This document shows, piece after piece, positions 1 through 12,359 of a stretch of 64,000 nucleotides of DNA. This DNA is from Stomoxys calcitrans (lineage: Eukaryota; Arthropoda; Insecta; Diptera; Muscidae), in assembly GCF_963082655.1 (NCBI RefSeq), contig NC_081554.1, positions 53,185,609 to 53,249,608 on the forward strand. The letters run 5' to 3'. Under the pieces are notes generated by a model. The model saw only the letters and a list, made by a program, of their open reading frames with translations. It was not told the DNA's origin and ran no database searches. Both the position numbers and the translations under genes were made by a program. Position 1 is the first letter of the stretch; every line of letters begins with the position of its first letter.

Positions 1-395
1 TACCACGGAAGTAGTGTAATCGTCATAGACAAAAAGTCTGTCATTACACAAAAACACATGCATTGGGAAAAAGTACAGCTGGTAGACGGGGTTGTCGAGC
101 GTGGTTAATGGGGTAATTGTATCATAGAGGCGTATTCGCAATTAATACGATTCGAATACAGCAAACCAACGCACGGCCCTTGGAGCCATCACACCTAATA
201 TGGTTGAAAGGTCTTCTAACCAAAGAGGAAACGCGTCCCATAGTGGTTGGGGAGTGTTGCTATCTCTGGCTTTCCTTTTCCATTTGCAAAGAAAATCCCT
301 CATCATTGAGCTCGTCTCGAAAGAAAAACAAACAAAAATTTTAAAATTTAATGATTTCGCTCTAACAGGCAAAAAATATGAAATGAAAAACTTTT
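1..395 (-). repeat. Repeat family B (tRNA-related SINE-like), partial copy
   Basis: The segment shares long stretches with 43588-43960 and 58491-59245: the TGCATTGGGAAAA block, CATAGAGGCGT, the GCGTCCCATAGTGGTTGG block and the CTGGCTTTCCTTTTCCA block. In the copies near 58.5-59 kb, the minus strand shows a B-box-like GGTTCGAATCT, which suggests a tRNA-derived head. The B-box region lies beyond position 1 here. Short open frames through it are chance frames. Confidence 0.6.
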
Positions 396-900
396 TAAGT
401 TTGGCCATGCCGAACTTTAGATATCCACCACCATGAATAAATTAACCATCCTCTTTTATAACAACTCCACTGCCATATCCGCAGTAATATGCAAATGGGG
501 GCTGGTTTGGGTCATATTTGATTCAGCTCCCTGAGAACTTTTATACAAGTCACAGTTTCAGCGAAATGGGGAAACAAATGCGTTTATTGTAGGGATAAGA
601 CCCTAAATGGGAAAATCGGTTTATATGGCAAGTATATCTAAATATAATCAGATCTAGACCATATGCTGGCCGGATGACGGGGGGTTTAGTATAAGTCACT
701 GTGACAAATTCCAGCGAAATCGGGTAATAAATGCAGCTTTTATGGACTTAATACCCTCAATCGGGAGATCGGTCTATACGGCAGCTATATCCGAATAAAG
801 ACCGATATGAACCATATTTGAGTCGAATATCATGAGGCTTTAATAAACTCAAGTTTTAGCGAAATCTAATAATAATTGAGGCTTTTATGCAGAATAACCA
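396..900 (-). mobile_element. Degenerate DINE-1-like element (copy E0)
   Basis: The minus-strand 3' end is recognisable as AAGTTTGGCCATGCCGAAC followed by CCACCACCAT near 396-432. After it come four degraded internal units with the pattern 'gatcggtTTATATGGCA..TATATC' (about 600-900). It is the most eroded member of the family described at 16056-19697. Confidence 0.55.
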
Positions 901-1074
901 TTGGTCGCCTTAATTTGAGGGTCACAGGTTTCAGTTCAGGAGGAGCTCGCGTCAAGGTTGTAAGCTATGGGTTAGTATGTTAAAAAGGGTACAAACATAT
1001 TTATCAAAGGCCAAAGTCATTTGTGATTGCTTCAGAAGGACTGACAGATTGCGTTTCTGTTATAAGTCCCCATG

Positions 1075-2690
1075 ATTAGGTTAGGGTTAGGTTTAAGTGG
1101 CAGTCTCACTCACTTAGACGTTTTCGTCCATTGTGATACCACAGGAACAGAAGAAGGCAGATGACTTCTAGTTCCTACCGTTGAACCATCCAGATCGCTT
1201 TAAAAAGCCCAGTAACTTGCGAATGTTCACATCCGCTAGATCAGACAGGTTCTCAAAGAAAAGAGAACCAAAAGTGGAGCTCCTTCTGACTGCTAGTGGG
1301 GGACACATACACAGAAGGTGTTCTATAGTCTCTTCTTCCTCGGTGTCCTCACAATTTCTGCAAAAGTCGTTGCTGGCAACCTTTAGTCTGCCAGCATGCT
1401 TTCCGATTAGACAGTGACCTGTCATGACGGACACAATGACTGAGACGTCTGATCTAGCCAATGACGGTAGAGCAGTAGTCCTCTTCAAGTCTAGATTAGG
1501 CCACATAGCTTTGGAATACTCACAGCCCCTTGTTTGTGACCATCTATCATTCGTTGTCCTTCGGGCATGCTCCTGAAAACTTAGCTTACATGTCTCTGGA
1601 GGCATTCCCACAGATTAAACTTTCCGTGGAATGTTGCGGGATACACACACATAAGTTGTTCTATAGTCTCTTCCTCTTCGATGTCCTCACAGCTTCTGTA
1701 AAAGTCGTTGCTGGCAACCTTCAGTCTGTCAGCATGTCTTCCGATTAGACAGTGACCTGTCATGATGGACACAATGACTGAGACGTCTGATCTAGCCAGT
1801 GACAGCAAAGCGGTACAACTCTTCAAGCCCCCTCTTTGTGAACATCTATCATTCGTAGTCCTTCGGGCCTGGTCCTGAAAACTTAACTTACATGTCGCTA
1901 GAGGTATACCCACAGATTCCAGTATCCCTGGAATGTGGAGAGTAGTTCCTAGTCTCCCAAGGTCGTCTGTTATACATTTCCCTGCAATTCTCTGTTGCCC
2001 TGCATCATGAACAATTGAATTTTGAACTGTTTAGCCATCTCGTTGAGAGATCAGCGACAGTCGAGGGCGGTTTTTGTGGTCAGAAACACGTTCTCCAGCG
2101 ATTTAATGGCTGCCTGGCTTTCTGAGAAGATATTTATATTGTATATCTATATCTGAGCCATTCCGCCACTTCCATAAATGCAATTGTCTAGCCACAATGT
2201 CCAGAGGCATTAGATGTAGCATTAAATTCACTGCATCAGATGGTGTCGTCCTCAGTGTGGCTTTGATGCATAAACAAGCCCTCCTTTGGATCTGGTTGAC
2301 TATTAAAGAGTAGTTGGACTTTTGAAGCGCCGTCCACCAGACCACAACACCATATAGCATTATAGGTCTGACAACTGCAGTACATACCCAGGGACAGGAC
2401 GCGCGGTCCAATCCCCAAACGATTGCCAATGGCTCTCTTGTAGGTGTATAGGGCAAGAGTTGTCCCCATACTGGCATTAGGTTTGATACTCCGGTAACTC
2501 AACCCCCTCCAGAATGTCTTCAACCCACCAATACTTGGCCCGAGGAATAGTATAATGCAGAGTCCACCAGACCACAACATTAATATAAAACAATCTGATA
2601 TGCCGGAATGCCACGGTGGGGCTGAGATAGCAATGTCTGCCTTTGAGGCTGAACCCCATGCAAGATCGTTTCTGTAGCCGAATGGGTAGA
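1075..2690 (-). mobile_element. Degenerate LINE ORF2 (RT end, RNase H, C terminus) with tandemly duplicated 3' end
   Basis: Reading the minus strand from 2690: an RT C-terminal/thumb-like part (VVRPIMLYGVVVWW, then IQRRACLCIKATLRTTPSDA, 2400-2160), an RNase-H-like segment (NIFSESQAAIKSLEN, ~2140-2060), and a C-terminal part with RSDVSVIVSxMTGHCLIG and a Cys/His-type motif (CEDxEEEETIEHLLCMCP). The C-terminal part is present twice (1913-1581 and 1611-1168, offset ~302 bp); the upstream copy is truncated after CVYPATFHG. The order RT-RNase H-C-terminal motif is that of RNase-H-bearing insect LINEs. A GGTTAGG-containing 3' UTR follows at ~1075-1165. Frameshifts and stops make it dead. Confidence 0.8.
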
Positions 2691-3186
2691 ATGCTGGGAT
2701 TACGACTGCGGTGAATGTAGGGTCGAATCTCAGCAGAGACCTGAACAGTCGCTACTGTGGTATCACAATAGACTAGGATAGTCTTTGGGAGTTCCCTTAC
2801 AAGGTCGTTCCTGTAGCCGAATGGGTAGAATGCTGGGATTACCAGTGCGGTGAATGTAGGGTCGATTCTCAGCAGAGACCTGGTCTGTCGCTACTGTGGT
2901 ATCACAATGGACTAGGATAGTCTTTGTGAGTTTCCTTAAAAATAGGCAGCCACTCTTACCTTGCCTAACCAATGCCCTTACTAATATTGGCAACATTTGT
3001 GGGATACTTGGCAATGTAAAAGCTCTCTACTGAGTGATTACGCTATGCGGCAAGCCGTTAAGGCTCGGCAACAAAAAAAAATATAAGTATCTAATCATTG
3101 AGTTTAAATTGGACAGGACTTGTTGGTATGAGTCAAAATATCCCTCTGCTGTTTCTTGGAAGAATGTTCATAAGCAAAATTTCAAT
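2661..3186 (+). repeat. SINE with an alternative tRNA-like head, head duplicated in tandem
   Basis: Two copies, offset 140 bp (from 2661 and 2801), begin CTGTAGCCGAATGGGTAGA (A-box-like) and carry GGGTCGAATCTCAGC or GGGTCGATTCTCAGC (B-box-like) about 40 nt later. The second copy leads into a body (AATATTGGCAACATTTGTG.. GCGGCAAGCCGTT.. GAATGTTCATAAGCAAAATTT) shared with SINE family A. A different head on the same body suggests a chimeric SINE or a sister family. Not a functional tRNA gene: no complete acceptor stem was seen. Confidence 0.6.
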
Positions 3187-4448
3187 CTGATTTTCTAAAT
3201 TGATTTCTGGCCTCTTCATCATCAAAGCATTTTCATAACCATCAGCATAAAAATACAATCACCACCTTAGCGCACCACAGAGAAAACCCATTAAAAATTT
3301 ATTATTAGATCAAACCACAACAGTCAACAACAGGTCAATTATTTTGCAGTTTCCTTTCACAGAATTTGTGATTCTAAATATAGCAACACAAGAACTTTAA
3401 GGTCATGAGCCAAAAAAAAAGCTGCAGACCAGTAGCAACATAGCATTCTGTCCTTAGGTAAAACAAAGCAGACAAGCCACAGCTAACAGGAAAAAGAAAA
3501 ATAGAACACAATTTGGTTAAAAGAAAAAAAAAAACCAGAAGGAAACACAAATCCTAGCCATCAGCACACATTATCAGAATAGCTGCCAAATGTGTCCGCC
3601 AAGAGAAAAATAAGGTAACATGACCTCAGTGGTGAATATCAAAAGGATTTGGTCTATTTCAGTGTCCAAGGACTATGACAGACATCTGCATCAGCCATCA
3701 GCCATCAACAACAGCAACTGTGGCTACATGCAATATTTGCTCACAAAAGTTTCAGGTTTTTTTTCTATTAGCTTTTACTGTATTTTTCTGGGAAGTAAAT
3801 TGGTTTTGTTAGTTGTACTCGTTGTAGTGGGTTTTTGTTGTTTTTGTTTCTTTTTTCTTTTGGACAAGTGCATCCGGCAGTTTTTGGCCAGCTAACTAAC
3901 ACTAACACCAGCATCAACACCATCGTTGCCCATCTACTGTCATACAGCCATTGCTAATGGCAATCATGGGAATAAACAATTCTATTACAAAAGGATAATG
4001 GAAAACAAGTATTTGAGGTGTTACATTGGGTCAGGCCGAATACTAAATGAGCTAAATGATAAGTGGCATGGTGGCAGCAAGAGAAATAGGATATCCCCAA
4101 CTGAATGCTGATGTAAAGGTCAACTATCATCTACAGCTTATTGGAGGTCAAAAACGCATTGGTCTTATGATGACTTTGAACATCCAGCACATTATGCTTG
4201 GTTTAAACCCACACCTCAGTTAGGTTAGGTTGGAGGTTATGCGATTAGCAACCTCGTTTAATCACCGCTTCACTTTAATAGCTTAGACTGCAGACTTTGT
4301 AAGGCAAATTCTGCTGCTAGGGTAGATGGCGCTCAGGTCCTAACGGCTTCTTTCCTCCATATATCCGGAAGAGTTCATAATCGAGGACCAGACCTAGATA
4401 TTAGGATTTCTATGAAAATATATGTCTCATTAAGAGATGGGAGTCTAA
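3187..4448. other. No gene seen; A/T-rich with short homopolymers
   Basis: Open frames here (for example 3620-3895) are low-complexity and lack any recognisable domain or flanking splice structure. A GTTAGGTTAGGTTGG motif near 4217 resembles the 3'-UTR motif of the LINE family and may mark a small LINE remnant to ~4400. Confidence 0.5.
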
Positions 4449-5120
4449 ATGCCAGTACCAGTTCTGTTTGTCTCAATTTTGTATCCAATCCGTTCATCTT
4501 CACTGACCTTTATCTCCCTAATCATTGACAATTATCTGGCCCGGGCTAGCAGTTTGAGGCGTTTCTTTAGTCCGATTTGGCTGAAATTTTGTACAACGAC
4601 TTCTCCTATAACCTTCAACGTGCATGCCAAATATGGTCTGAATCAGTCTATGTCTATATATATTACCCAGACCAAACGGTTAAAGCTAGAATCATGAAAT
4701 TTTGCAGAGATGTGCACGGGTCAAGGCTGTATTTGGTGATATTCGTACGTTCCGGTACTAAAAAGTACCAAAAAGTACGAAATGGTGAATTTATTCCCAG
4801 CGCGAACGGGAAAGGCTAGGAGAATAAATAGGGGCTCAAAATTAAAAAGCGCCTCAAAAAAAATTAAATTCGGTGAAAAAAAATTTTTCAAAATAGTACT
4901 GGAAGTGGCAGAAATGGTACCAAAATGTTCGAATTATAAAAAGATCATAGTCACTCATTATATTTTTCCTAGTTGTACCTGCATGGCAAATTTCTGACCT
5001 CTAGCTCTATCTGTAAAGAAAGTACCTCTTGCTCTATATGTGATGAAAGTACCAATTACAGTACTAAACGTACATTTTCTCCCGTTACCAGTTCTATTTT
5101 TTCCCCTTTTTTCTTTTCAC
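4449..5120. repeat. DINE-like core fragment plus GGTACT-rich repeat
   Basis: Positions ~4565-4665 match the internal core seen in DINE copies (GATTTGGCTGAAATTTTGTACAA.., ATGGTCTGAATC-GTCTAT). Positions ~4690-5120 are rich in TACTAAAAAGTACC-type words that recur at 6430-6470 (GGTACTATTTGGTACTTTCG). The DINE at 5190-6390 may therefore have split one older repeat, but I cannot define its ends. Confidence 0.4.
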
Positions 5121-5189
5121 CTTCAATTTTTTGCACCAGTTGTTAAATTTAAAAATGTCTCCCTCTATCCATCCGCCCTGTACAAAGCT

Positions 5190-6390
5190 GGATACCCCCC
5201 ATCTCGGGTAAATATGTAAACCACCTTTCATCAAAATCCGGTGAACATTGCATACATTATGCCCATAGCAGTTATATCGAAATATGATCCCATTTGGACC
5301 AAATACAATACTAATAAGTACAAGTCATTGTTCAATTGTGTATAGCAAAATATTGGTCTTTTTAGTAGCTATATCCAAAAGTAAAGCGATCTGAGCCATA
5401 TACAACATGGATGTCGAAAACCTAACATAAGTCAATGTGTTAAATTCAGTAAAATCGGATTATAAATGCGACTTTTTTGGGGCCAAGGCTTTAAGTTGAG
5501 ATATCGGTCTATATGGCAGCTTTATGCAAATTTTGATCGATCTAGACCAACTTGCCGAAATATTTGGAGGGGTAAAACTTAACTCATTGTCTCAAATTTC
5601 GGCGACATCGGACAATAAATGCGACTTTTATGCGCCCTACCCTAAATCGGAGGAATGGTCTATATGGCAGCTATATCCAAATCTGGACCGACCTGACCCA
5701 AATTGAAAAAGGATATCGAAGGGCCTAAACAAACTCAATGTCCCAAGTTCGGGTACCAAATATGGCTTTTATGGACCTAAGACCCTTAATCGGCGGATCA
5801 CTCTATATGGCAGCTATATCCAAATCTGGACCGATCTGAGCCAAATTGACGAAGGATGTTGAAGGGTCCAGCACAACTCACTGTCACAAATTTCAGCAAA
5901 ATCGGATACTAATTGCGGCTTATATGGGTCTAAAACCCTAAATCGGCGGATCGGTCTATATGGCAGCTATATCCAAATCTGGACCGATCTGAGCCAAATT
6001 GACGAAGGATGTTGAAGGGCCCAGCACAACTCACTGTCACAAATTTAAGCTAAATCGGATAATAAATGTGACTTTTATGGGCCTAAGACCCTAAATCAGA
6101 GCATCGGTCTATATGGGGGCTATATCAAGATATAGTACGATATAGCCCATCTTCGAACTTAACCTGCTTATGGCCAAAAAAATTACCTGTACAAAGTTTC
6201 AGCTTAATATCTCTATTTTTGAAGACTGTATTTCAACAGACAGACGGACGGACATGTCTAGATCGCCTTAGATTTTTACGCTGATCAAGAATATATATAC
6301 TTTATAGGGTCTGAAATGGATATTTCGATGTGTTGCCAACGGAATGACAAAATGAATACCCCCATCCTTCGGTGGTAGGTATAAAAAATA
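5190..6390 (-). mobile_element. DINE-1-like element (copy E1)
   Basis: On the minus strand it starts with TTTATACCTACCACCGAAGG at ~6390. It then has AAGTATATATATTCTTGATC and the CCGTCCGTCTGTCTG microsatellite near 6255-6235, four internal ~130-150-bp units (CTATATGGCAGCTATATCCAAAT), and a worn 3' end near 5190 lacking the terminal hairpin. It is related to E2-E6 and shares the 5'-end layout of Drosophila DINE-1. Confidence 0.7.
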
Positions 6391-6399
6391 TATATAATA

Positions 6400-6646
6400 G
6401 GCGACTAAATGGTTTTTTCACAATTTAAAAGCTTTGGTAGCAAAATTGGTACTATTTGGTACTTTCGGCGATAGAGGTCCGAAACACCCAAAAGGAGGAG
6501 AGATAGACCCATTGATATGTATACCGATCGACTCAAAATTACTTTCTGATTCGATTTAGCTATGTCTGTATGTCCGTCTGTCTGTCTGTCTATATGTCCA
6601 TCTGTCCGTCTGTCTGTCTGTATGTCCGTCTGTCCGTCTGTCCGCC

Positions 6647-6742
<96 letters not shown>

Positions 6743-7360
6743 CGTCTGTCTGTCTATCTGTCCGGCTGTCTGTCTGTCCGTCTGTCTGTCTGTCCGCCTG
6801 TCCGTCTGTCCGCCTGTCTGTCCGTCTGTCTGTCCGTCTGTCTGTCCGTCTGTCTGTTCGTCTGTCTGTCCGTCTGTCTGTCCGTCTGTCTGTCCGTCTG
6901 TCTGTCCGTCTGTCTGTCCGTCTGTCTGTCCGTCTGTCTGTCCGTCTGTCTGTCCGTCTGTCTGTCCGTCTGTCTATCCGTCTGTCTGTCCGTCTGTCTG
7001 TCCGTCTGTCTGTCCGTCTGTCTGTCCGTCTGTCTGTCCGTCTGTCTGTCCGTCTGTCTGTCCGTCTGTCTGTCCGTCTGTCTGTCCGTCTGTCTGTCCG
7101 TCTGTCTGTCCGTCTGTCTATCTGTCCGTCTGTCTGTCCGTTTGTCTGTCTGTCCGTCTGTCTGTCCGTTTGTCTGTCTGTCCATGTTAATTTGTGTTCA
7201 AACTAAAGATCGCAATTTTCTTCCAATCGTCTTCAAATTTGGTATGGGCATGTTTTTCGCCCTAGAGACGAAGCCAATTGAAATTGGAAAAAATCAGTTT
7301 AGATTTGTATATAGCTGCCATATATTTGTTCGTGCTATTTGCAGTAATACAGCAATTATA
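6400..7360 (+). repeat. Expanded CTGT/CCGT microsatellite inside a DINE-like core
   Basis: From 6562 to about 7190 the sequence is almost pure (CTGT)n. From ~6820 to ~7115 it becomes a regular 12-mer CTGTCTGTCCGT with rare substitutions. It is preceded by GATTTAGCTATGTCTGTATG, the position at which DINE-like elements carry their CCGTCCGTCTGT microsatellite, and is followed by core-like sequence (TTTAGATTTGTATATAGCTGCCATAT). The long open frames on both strands are a consequence of repeat length and are not genes. Confidence 0.85.
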
Positions 7361-8719
7361 AAGTCAGCAGCGCCAGACTTTTGCTTTCGTTACTGGTTAG
7401 TTCTGCATAGGATTTGTTAGCCTTAGCTCAATGTTAATCATCCTACGCCGCGTGCTACTTGCAGGACTTGGCCTTCGGCTGCCTTGGTGGTTCCATTATA
7501 GTAATGCCCTGTTGAGACTGTTCGCCGTTCATCGAAGAGTGTGACCTATTCTTAACACCATATCTTTATCTAGTGAGGCAACTATAGTATATACCTTATG
7601 TAAGAGAATAGTCTCCACTATGAATGATAAGCACTGTTGATTCCTGTTCTTGCTACAATTGCTACCAGATTAACATTTGGAGTAGCCCCTCATCCACCTT
7701 AAAAAGGCTAAAAACATTACACCAATATAAAGACTGAACTTATCTTTTAATATTTACTCTCCTCCGCTATAAGCAAATTTGCCAAAAAGCCATATTCAAT
7801 TTATTTTAATTTTAATCATTTAAACCAATTGCTGTGTAAACGCCAAAACAATAACATTTAATTTGTTTTGTGGCTTATTCAAATTTTTGGTTCCCCAAAG
7901 CGCTTGGGCTATTAACATTTTAACTAAAATTACCAAAACGATAATCTCTTACAATAGCATTTAAAATTAATTATCCTTTATGCTTTCTGACACTTTCCAG
8001 CTAAACTTCCCATACAGAAGGGCAATCAAATTAATGTCCCTTTCTTCATCACCACATACTCGTACACAGCCATCCATGTGCATGATGTTTGTATTGTTGT
8101 TTGCATTGCCTTCTGGCTGCCATGTAAACATAAATAAAGCCACAGGACTCAACACATGTTTACCTCCTCACACTAGGTTGTGTGGGTAAGCCACAAGCAT
8201 AGCATATGAATGGCAGCATTAACGTCACTCACACATCAACTAAATTGGGAGGAGAACAGAGATGAAAAACATAGCCCCAAAGCAATTTGGGAGAGAGAGA
8301 GAAAAAAGCAAATGCAACAGCAAGAATTTTAAGATAGAAATGAGGCTGGGGGTTTTCCCCGTACTCTCTTCGGATGCATTGGCAAGTTTGCCCAAGGCTT
8401 TAGTTTCTACATAGGGAGTTTATTTGGAAATATGGCAAGGGTGTGGGAGAGTGAGAGACAAAGTGGAAGCAGGTACGACTATGATGTGATATTTAACCAA
8501 CGTACAAATTGTTTGACTATTGTTGTTATGGTTGATTGCTATCCGTTCGCTTTGTTTTTACAGCACAGTCCAATGTAAACACCTAAATTAAAGTTGTGTT
8601 ACTTTTTTTGTTGTGAAACAACATCAACAAGGCAAAAAATTAAGAAAACAAGTGATTCTAAGAAAAAAAAAAAATGGTTTGAAAAGGAATTGAAATTAAG
8701 ATCGAAAATATGAAGAGGG
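7361..8719. other. No gene seen
   Basis: This is unique-looking AT-rich sequence. Short open frames such as 7980-8189 (+) and 8155-7967 (-) have no recognisable domain. Confidence 0.5.
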
Positions 8720-9170
8720 AGTGAACGGATTTTCCGGACAAGCCGGTGATAGTCCTGCATGTCGAGGGCATGGGGGCAGAGTGGTCTATATTCTTAAGGC
8801 GATAAAAATAAACCACAGCACGACCAGATTAGAGGCCTTTTAATCTGTCATCGTTTTTATTTACTTTAAACGCTGGAAGGACTGATAGACCTGGAGGCGA
8901 GGGGGGGACTGACGCCAGAGAACTTCGTACCTCCAAGGCAGTTCGGTGGAGACGGTCCTCTACGAAGTGGTACAAGAGGTCGAGATGTCCCTCCCTCCGG
9001 CGGAAGGAGAACACTATGGCGACTTTCTTGGCTATTGAGGGAGACTTCAACGTGCAAATAGGATTAGTAGTCACAACCCTGGACCGCACGGAGATGAGGT
9101 GCTACCGACATTATGTGGAAAAGGCCCCAGGTAGGGCCTTTTATCTTTTGCTGATAAAAAAGTCCCTAAA
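8720..9170. repeat. GC-richer block of uncertain origin
   Basis: The block is clearly more GC-rich than its flanks, as the LINE remnants here also are. A minus-strand frame 9089-8829 encodes a basic, leucine-rich 86-residue stretch I do not recognise. An inverted CCCAGGTAGGGCCTT / AAGGCCC motif lies at ~9120-9140. It may be a piece of a retroelement; no domain supports that. Confidence 0.3.
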
Positions 9171-9411
9171 AAACCAAAAATAAATGCTGTTCGAATTGTT
9201 GTTCAAAAATCTGGAAACAGATGATTTCAAAATCTGAATTTTTTTTACTAAATTACGTTTGGTTCAAAACATGTTTTGCATGTGGTTGGGGGACATATGC
9301 AGTAACATAAGCCCGAATGGGGAATCTAAGATTTGTGTTTTGAGAGCTCGAGGGGTTTTTCAATTTTTTTCAAAACTAAATTGCCTAATTTGGAGTCTAC
9401 CATAGCCACCG

Positions 9412-9711
9412 GAGGCCACCGTAGCGCAGAGGTTAGTATGTTAGCTGAACGCCTGAGATCAAATCATGGCGAGACCATCAAAAAAAAATGTCAGCGGTGG
9501 TTTAGCCCTCCTAATGCTGGCAACATTTGTGAGGTACTATGTCGTGTATTAAAACTTCTCTCCAAAGAGGTGTCGCACTGCGGCTCGCAGTTCGGACTCG
9601 GCTATAAAAAGGAGGCCCCTTATCTTAAACTTGTATCGGACTGCACTCATTGATATTTGAGAAGTTTACCCCTGTTCCTTAATGGAAGATTCATTGGCAA
9701 AATTAGCAATT
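9412..9711 (+). mobile_element. SINE family A, nearly full length
   Basis: The head is GGCCACCGTAGCGCAGAGG (A-box-like TAGCGCAGAGG) followed by a degraded B box (GATCAAATCATGG). The body contains CAGCGGTGG, CTGGCAACATTTGTGAGG, CTCCAAAGAGGTGTCGCA and CTCATTGATAT, and the tail has GCAAAATTAGCAATT. Other copies have an intact GGGTTCGAATCCTGG B box, so the family is tRNA-derived and Pol III-type. Confidence 0.85.
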
Positions 9712-9929
9712 TACCTATTTAAAGGGCATATTTCAACCGTTTTATATGACATTTCTTGTGCAAACTTCACTTAAAATGGATCTTCAAAATATCCTCTTTA
9801 CAAAAAAGAGAAAAAAAACAAGGTATTTAAGCAAGATTTTTCAATAAAGACTAATCAATAAAAATATTTTTTGACCAAAAAATGCAAAAAATCCATTTTT
9901 CACATTTTTGATGAAAAAAATTTTTCGAA

Positions 9930-10445
9930 ATGCCGGGATGACCAAATTTAGCGTCCTGAAAAAAGAGGCCTGGACCATCTAGGACCCTGAAATTATGCAC
10001 ATGATCTCGATAACACCTCAGCTCTAGCTATTTCATTTCATTACGGATCCTTTCCTCAGCATTCCTCTTCCAGAACAACTTCGAGTCGAGGACTATTCAG
10101 AGGTATTTCACTTCCTTTGACAGCTGCAGGGTGATCTTGTCCAAGCCCATAGAGGGCTTGCCGGGTTGACCAAATTTAGCGTCCTGAAAAAAGAGGCTTG
10201 GACCACCTAGGACCCTGAAATTATGCACATGATCTCGATAACACCTCAGCTCTAACCGTATATAGTACGGAATTGCGCCGACAAGGGCGCCCTTAAGCCA
10301 AATGGAGATCGGCATAGTGACGGAGGACAGGTGCGCCACAGTTTGATTCGAGCTGCTGAACATAGTAGATGAAATGGCCAGTGCTGGGTCGGCGGTCATA
10401 TGGGACTCCATATATGGTTGCGGGACCACTAAGGCGCTCTAGCCT
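9930..10445 (-). mobile_element. LINE ORF2 fragment (RT palm/thumb) with a ~225-bp internal tandem duplication
   Basis: The minus-strand frame 10429-10097 contains DKITLQLSKEVKYL; after a stop the same frame continues with VLDSKLFWKRNAEERIRNEM. This matches the LQLSxEVKYLGVILDSKLxWKxN segment after the catalytic YADD of insect LINE reverse transcriptases. The segment beginning GACCAAATTTAGCGTCCTGAA occurs at ~9940 and again at ~10168 (offset ~225 bp). Stops make it non-coding. Confidence 0.7.
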
Positions 10446-11503
10446 GTAGAAAGCAGACCCTCTTCTCATGGTTGTAAGTAATCACTATACAGTCGATGTC
10501 GCTTTCATCTATGATTATTGTGCAGAGTCACCTCCCATGTTAGTAAAGATGCGTATCACACCGCACTCCTACAACACAAAAATTCACGACACACGTTTTC
10601 GAAACTTGTCTGACCGAACGCCATTGCTACTGCACTGCTCTGGAACGCTAGCAGTTAAATTGACAGAATTTTAGGTCTATTATCAGAATCTTAATGACGA
10701 GCGTTCGCCCTACCCGCCAAGACCGAATATATTGGAAATGATCAAAAGATCACCATACGATCCGCCGGTGGCCCCCTGAACTCGCAGTCCTTACAACGCA
10801 CTGTGCTCGGACTACTTGAGGTTCGTTTTCCACGTAGGTAACCAATGGCAGTTCTCAATATGATCCGCCGGTAGTTCCTAGGAGGCACCGATGGCGGGAA
10901 AATATCTCGTTATGCTAGCCAAGAAAATCTCTTCACATAACACTGCTACACTGTATAGTCGACTTGTAATATACGACTATAACAGAGTCACCACCGCATT
11001 TAATAAAGGCTGGTATCCATAGCAATCATACGACTCTACCATCCATGACATACTTGACTAAGCCACTGCATTAGCACTCTAGACCGCTGACATGAACTAG
11101 AAATCATCATATGATCCTCCGGAATGACCTTGGAGGCCCAATGCCAACCTAAGCCACACCGAAGGCAGATCTTCCATTTGATGTAGCAATCACAACCTCT
11201 GTGGTCGAATTCCATGCACCGATGACGAGAAAATACCGCGGACTATATACCGAAAAATCGTTCTTCGCGTTCCCTACAACGAACTGGGTTAGGAAAACAC
11301 AAGATTCGATACCGTCGGCACATCGTCCTATTCATTAGGCACATCTTACTCTTCATCCACGCACCTGTGATCGAATTCCATGCACCGATAACATGAAAAC
11401 ACCACGTCCAAGCTCGCAGAGATAAATGCTAGCCAAGAAAATCTTTCCACACCACAGTCGATTTGAAAACTACGATTATAGCAGAGTCACCCCCGATTCA
11501 AAG

Positions 11504-11655
11504 GCCACCGTAGCGCAGAGTTAGTATGTCCGCCTATGACGCTAAAAGTCTGGGTTCGAATCCTAGCGAAAAAATCAGAAAAAATACTAGCGGTGGGTTT
11601 CTCCTCCTAATGCTGGCGATATTTATGAAGTACTCTAGCATTTAGTATGACAGTC
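11504..11655 (+). mobile_element. SINE family A, 3'-truncated copy
   Basis: The GGCCACCGTAGCGCAGAG head and an intact GGGTTCGAATCC B box are present. The copy stops after the ATGCTGGCGATATTTATG part of the body, where the next 865-bp unit resumes. Confidence 0.8.
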
Positions 11656-12359
11656 ATGGAACCAGCGTCCACCCAGCCCACACCGAAGGCAGTTTCTCCC
11701 CTTGATGCGGCAGTCACACACCATGTGGTCGAATTCCATGCACCGATGACGTGAAAATACCACGTTCTGCAAATCAGCAGAAATAGATGCTAGCCAAGAA
11801 AACGTTTTCACACCACACTACTCCACCGAATTGTAATTTACGATTATAGCAGAGTCACCACCGCTTTTCATTAAGGCTGGCATCCCCTAGTAATCCTACG
11901 ACACTTGCATCCATGACATTCATGACTAAGCACCTGCATTAGCGCTTTAGACTGATGCAATGAACTAGAAATCATCATATGATCCGCCGGAATGACCTTG
12001 GAGGCCCAATGCCAACCTAAGCCACACCGAAGGCAGATCTTCCATTTGATGTAGCAATGACAACCTCTGTGGTCGAATTCCATGCACCGATGACGAGAAA
12101 ATACCGCGTAGTACTAACTCCCGAAAAACCGTTCTTCGCGTTCCCCACAACGAACTGGGTTAGGAAAACACGAGATTCGTTACCGAGAGCACATTTTCCT
12201 CTTAATGCGGAAATCACACACCCTGTGATCGAATTTCATGCACCGATAACACGAAAAAACCACGTCCAAGCTCGCAGAGATAGATGCTAGCCAAGAAAAT
12301 CTTTCCACACCACAGTCGATTTGTAAACTACGATTATAGCAGAGTCATTACCGCTGTCG

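Noticed and set aside
6562..7206. ORFs of 214, 206 and 143 codons (VCLSV / DRQT repeats)
   Set aside because: They are translations of a CTGT/CCGT microsatellite on both strands; nothing indicates a protein.
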